Source: JBBRHH01 sp038222915 (lineage in GTDB: Bacteria > Planctomycetota > Phycisphaerae > Tepidisphaerales > Tepidisphaeraceae). From it: a stretch of 18,260 bases of DNA. The notes below the pieces were generated by a model. It saw nothing but the letters and a program-made list of their open reading frames with translations, was not told where the DNA came from and made no database searches. The DNA lies in assembly GCA_038222915.1 (NCBI GenBank), contig JBBRHH010000046.1, forward strand, positions 1-18,260, given 5' to 3'. Positions 15,276-18,260 of the stretch are shown in pieces (the stretch's first letter is position 1; each line of letters begins with the position of its first letter). The translations under genes and the position numbers were made by a program.

Positions 15276-16338
15276 AGCTCACCCGTGGATCGGCAATCGC
15301 GTAACAAATATCCGCGAGCAACAGGCTGAACAATCCCACCAATCCCACGACAAGCGTCTGCGACAGCACAAGGTCCCGATCCTGCTGTCGAATTGCATCG
15401 ATCATGAGTGTCCCCATGCCATTGATGCTGAAAATATTCTCAACGATCAATGAGCCACCCAGAAGCCCCGGCAGCAAACTCGCCGCGACGGTTATCAGAG
15501 GTAGCAGGCTATTGCGCAGCACGTGGCGATACAAAACGATCTTCTCGCTCGCCCCCTTCGCCAGCGCCGTCCGCACAAAATCCGAAGAAAGGTTGACAAG
15601 CACCGACGCCCGCATCAGCTTGGATAGGAACGCAAACCCCGCATACGTCAGGCAGATGATCGGCGCGACCAGATGCCACACCGCATCCAGCAGCCACCCG
15701 CGATCAACCCCACCGGCGCGCCCGTGTGGAAGGAACGCCATCGAGCCCGCCCGCACATCATGCAGGCCACTCGCCGGAAACAGCGCCACGATATCGTGAT
15801 TCGCCAGAAACCCCACGAGCATCACGCCCACCCAGATTACTGGCATCGACCACAGGCCCAGCAGAACCGTGCCGATGCCCTGATCGAGAAGTTTTCCTCT
15901 GTGCTTTGCCGCCAGAATGCCACTACTGACCGCGATGCCATAAAGGAATGGGATCGTCAGAAGATTCAGCAGCAGCGTGATGGGCAACGCCTCCTTGACC
16001 AGGCTGATCACCGAGCGATGTTTGAAATGGCTTTCCCCCAGGTCCGGTGCCTTAAATCCAAATGCCCCAAGCGTTCCATCTGCTTTGACCGTACAACCGA
16101 TCGGCGAGATGTTGTTCAGCCAGCGCAGATATTGCGCAGGTGCTGGCTTGTCCAATCCAAATCGCCGGTTCAAATACTGACGCTCCGCCTCGCGCTCCTC
16201 CGGCCGCATTCCCCCCTCGAGATCCAACGAAGCCGCCAATCCGCCGGGCACCATCATCATCACGCTGAATACCAACACCGTGATCCCAAGCAATGTGGGG
16301 ATCATCAGCAGCAGTCGTCGAACGATATAGTTCAGCAT
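15268..16338 (-). CDS. peptide ABC transporter permease, OppB/DppB type (copy 1)
   Basis: A 356-residue permease starting MLNYIVRRLLLMIPTLLGIT, the usual OppB N-terminus. An upstream in-frame start at 16392 would overlap the end of substrate-binding protein 1 by 47 bases and add 18 hydrophilic residues before the family start, so ATG 16338 is chosen; it lies 7 bases after the previous stop. The first periplasmic loop has GLDKPAPAQYLRWLNNI (61-77), a short extra piece GCTVKADGTLGAFGFK (81-96), then the canonical DLGES...VISLVKEALPITLLL. The EAA loop is DFVRTALAKGASEKIVLYRH (253-272). The end ADPRVSYE matches the family. It shows only distant resemblance to OppB copy 2, so the pair are old paralogues or separately acquired, not a recent duplication. 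Confidence 0.92.
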   Translation of the reverse strand: MLNYIVRRLLLMIPTLLGITVLVFSVMMMVPGGLAASLDLEGGMRPEEREAERQYLNRRFGLDKPAPAQYLRWLNNISPIGCTVKADGTLGAFGFKAPDLGESHFKHRSVISLVKEALPITLLLNLLTIPFLYGIAVSSGILAAKHRGKLLDQGIGTVLLGLWSMPVIWVGVMLVGFLANHDIVALFPASGLHDVRAGSMAFLPHGRAGGVDRGWLLDAVWHLVAPIICLTYAGFAFLSKLMRASVLVNLSSDFVRTALAKGASEKIVLYRHVLRNSLLPLITVAASLLPGLLGGSLIVENIFSINGMGTLMIDAIRQQDRDLVLSQTLVVGLVGLFSLLLADICYAIADPRVSYE

Positions 16339-16345
16339 GATCGAA

Positions 16346-18220
16346 TTACTGGTTCGTCCAGCGTTGCTCGTCGCGAGGAACAAACCACTCAAGCGAAGGA
16401 GTTATCCCCATCTTCGTCGGCCGCACGTTTTGGAATCGCTTGTCTAGAAACACCAGCGATTTTCCCCAGACCAGAAACGTATAAGGCTGGTCCTCATGCA
16501 GCATCTCGTGGCACTTCTGCCACAGCGGCATGCGCTTCTTTTCATCCACCGTGGAGCGCGCCTGCTCGATGGTTTTGTCCAGCGTCTCGTTCTTATACGA
16601 CATGAAATCGTCCCCGCCGGGAATCATCCCGCTGGAGTGAAACATCTGATATATGTCCGTCTCAAGTCCGCTGGTCCATTGCAACGTGATCGCTTCGAAG
16701 TTCTTGTTCCGCAACCGCTCGGTAAAGGTTCCCCATTCCAGCGGATCGGGTTCTACAATCACGCCAGCCCGGGCATATGCGTCCTTCAGGAACAACGCCT
16801 GCTTCTTGAAATTCTCATTCCCAGACGGATAAGTGAGTTTAAACTCAAACGGCTTGCCATCCTTCTTTAGAACACCATCCCCCTCCGCGTCGTCAAAACC
16901 AGCATCCTTCAATAACGCCTTTGCGCGCGCAACGTCGTATGGCCATGGCTGCACGTTGGGGCTGGTCTGCTTGCCTCCTGGCTTGAACGGACCCGTCGAT
17001 ACTGTTGCATATCCCAGCAGCACCTCCTGAAGAAACCGCTGCCTGTCCAGCAACATGGTCAATGCCTGGCGCACTCGTTTATCCGCGAAGAAAGTGGGCT
17101 TGCCGTCTCGCATCTCGTTCCATGCGATATACCTGTACCCGCCGCGCACCGACATGTATTCGTGATGCTGCGTTCGCGCCACAAGTGTCTGATCCTTCAG
17201 CATCTCCACATACTGCTCCGGAAACGCGCCGAAGATATCGACGTTGCGATTGCGAAATTCCGTCAGCCGCGCCACGTCCTGCGTGATCTGCTTGAACACC
17301 AGCTTGTCATACGCCGGAGCGATCCCCCAATAGTTCTCATTGCGCACAAGTTCGATCTGTTGCCCGGGCGTCCATGATTCCCGGTTGTCCAGTTTGTAGG
17401 GCCCCGAGCCCATCAGGTAATTCGTCGACTGATTGAACTTCTCTGGATCAAGTTTTCCGTAAAAATGCTTGGGCATAATGTTCATCGCCGCGGCCAGTTC
17501 AAACGACTGAAAGTATGGCTCTTTATACGTAAAGACCACCTCGTATGGCCCCTTCGCCTCCACGCTCTTGATCGTCCGGAAGTACGCCCGCTGGCGCGGC
17601 GCGGCGATCTTCTCATCCATGATGAAGCCGAAAGTGAATACAACGTCCTCCGACGTCAGCGGCTCCCCATCTGAAAATTTCACGTCATCCCGCATCTGAA
17701 ACGTGATGGTCAGGCCGTCTTCGCTGATCTTCCAATTCCTGGCAACCCGCGGTCGCCACTCCAGGCTGTCTGGATCCCGGACCGCCAGCGACTCGATCAC
17801 AATGTCCTGAATATCGGCGGCATAAGCATCCCCCGACACCAGCGGAGTCAGCTTCGCCACGTTCCCCGCCAGACCGTTCACATACCAGTCCCCGGTCGAG
17901 AAGTTCGGCGTCGCCCGAACCGCCTTTAGCCGCGCAAATGGATCGTCCGGCGCAATCTCTGCCACGACCGGCTGGCTCGTTGCCGGTCCCGTCGTCGGCA
18001 CATTGCTCACCTGCACGCCACGCGAAATCGATCGTTGCAGTAACGCCAATCGTTCATCCTGCGCGTGAAGTTGCTTCGCTTCATCGCTCAGTGTCGCGCG
18101 AATCGCCTGCACATCCTTCCACTGTCGGTCAAACTGCGCCATTGCCAGCCAGACCGAAACGATCATTACAATCACCAGCAGAAACAGAAAGAAGTCTTTC
18201 GCGCCGAAGCGATTTTCCAT
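16346..18220 (-). CDS. peptide ABC transporter substrate-binding protein with N-terminal anchor and coiled coil (copy 1)
   Basis: A 624-residue family 5 solute-binding protein. Unlike usual OppA lipoproteins it has no lipobox: a hydrophobic segment (FFLFLLVIVMIVSVWLAMA, about 10-28) is followed by a charged heptad-like region (about 30-67, e.g. DEAKQLHAQDERLALLQRS), then a Thr/Pro-rich linker (about 71-85) and the binding domain from about residue 110. Receptor-fold motifs include LVSGDAYAADIQDIVIESL, EWRPRVARNWKISEDGLTITF, FSDGEPLTSEDVVFTF, MGSGPYKL and VRQALTMLLDRQRF. A TTG four codons upstream is in frame, but ATG 18220 has GAGGG 5 bases ahead. It is the first gene of the run, 7 bases before OppB copy 1. 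The ligand is unknown; tethering to the membrane is inferred from the uncleaved-looking helix. Confidence 0.9.
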   Translation of the reverse strand: MENRFGAKDFFLFLLVIVMIVSVWLAMAQFDRQWKDVQAIRATLSDEAKQLHAQDERLALLQRSISRGVQVSNVPTTGPATSQPVVAEIAPDDPFARLKAVRATPNFSTGDWYVNGLAGNVAKLTPLVSGDAYAADIQDIVIESLAVRDPDSLEWRPRVARNWKISEDGLTITFQMRDDVKFSDGEPLTSEDVVFTFGFIMDEKIAAPRQRAYFRTIKSVEAKGPYEVVFTYKEPYFQSFELAAAMNIMPKHFYGKLDPEKFNQSTNYLMGSGPYKLDNRESWTPGQQIELVRNENYWGIAPAYDKLVFKQITQDVARLTEFRNRNVDIFGAFPEQYVEMLKDQTLVARTQHHEYMSVRGGYRYIAWNEMRDGKPTFFADKRVRQALTMLLDRQRFLQEVLLGYATVSTGPFKPGGKQTSPNVQPWPYDVARAKALLKDAGFDDAEGDGVLKKDGKPFEFKLTYPSGNENFKKQALFLKDAYARAGVIVEPDPLEWGTFTERLRNKNFEAITLQWTSGLETDIYQMFHSSGMIPGGDDFMSYKNETLDKTIEQARSTVDEKKRMPLWQKCHEMLHEDQPYTFLVWGKSLVFLDKRFQNVRPTKMGITPSLEWFVPRDEQRWTNQ

Positions 18221-18225
18221 GTAAA

Positions 18226-18230
18226 CCCTC
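18226..18230 (-). promoter_or_regulatory. ribosome binding site for substrate-binding protein 1
   Basis: On the - strand this reads GAGGG, 5 bases before ATG 18220; it favours that start over the TTG at 18232. Only 30 more bases lie upstream in the window, so the promoter of the run cannot be judged. Confidence 0.55.
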
Positions 18231-18260
18231 AAAGTATTCCTAAACCACGGCGGCCTATAT

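Larger units (their letters stand above)
7031..18220 (-). other. nine-gene operon-like run: double peptide importer plus ferredoxin
   Basis: Order of transcription: SBP1, OppB1, OppC1, SBP2, OppB2, OppC2, OppD, OppF, ferredoxin. Junctions are 7, overlap 8, 50 (5 if SBP2 starts at the TTG), 32, overlap 4, 11, overlap 4 and 15 bases, so a single transcript is likely. No internal terminator-like hairpin with a T-run was seen. Two full receptor/permease sets come with one ATPase pair, which suggests that OppD/OppF drive two transporters or one larger hybrid complex. Confidence 0.7.

Noticed and set aside
16339..16392. N-terminal extension of OppB copy 1 beginning at 16392
   Set aside because: Would overlap the receptor gene by 47 bases and add hydrophilic residues not seen before the conserved MLNYIVRRLL start.

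Overview
The window looks like chromosomal DNA of a planctomycete (Planctomycetota). The left end carries a DUF1588/DUF1585 protein next to a Tat-exported DUF1552 protein, a pairing typical of that phylum. The DNA is GC-rich and densely coding: no gap between genes exceeds about 70 bases. I see no rRNA, tRNA, CRISPR array, insertion sequence or prophage.

Left part, + strand (1-7034): (a) a probable secreted-protein cluster: the C-terminal end of a DUF1588/DUF1585 cytochrome-like protein, a DUF1552 protein, an SMP-30/gluconolactonase-type beta-propeller and a secreted alpha/beta-hydrolase esterase, the last two overlapping by 4 bases; (b) a family 2 glycosyltransferase; (c) an MlaF-type ABC ATPase with no Mla partners beside it; (d) a polytopic GT87-type mannosyltransferase-like protein. 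The GT87 gene meets the opposite-strand cluster tail to tail, with the two stop codons sharing four bases (7031-7034).

Right part, - strand (18220 down to 7031): one tightly packed nine-gene operon-like run. In transcription order it reads substrate-binding protein 1, OppB-like permease 1, OppC-like permease 1, substrate-binding protein 2, OppB-like permease 2, OppC-like permease 2, OppD-type ATPase, OppF-type ATPase, and a ferredoxin-like protein with four 4Fe-4S motifs. So two complete receptor/permease sets appear to share one pair of ATPases. Both receptors have an uncleaved-looking N-terminal membrane anchor instead of a lipobox. Three of the four permeases carry extra sequence in the first periplasmic loop: a beta-domain-like insert in OppB2, an extra helix pair in OppC1, a short insert in OppB1. 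This is the most unusual system in the window.

Codon use is strongly strand-dependent: + strand genes prefer C at the third position, - strand genes prefer G and T. The + strand is therefore C-rich almost regardless of gene direction, which suggests strong replication-strand asymmetry with the - strand as leading strand. Product assignments come from reading motifs, not from database searches.
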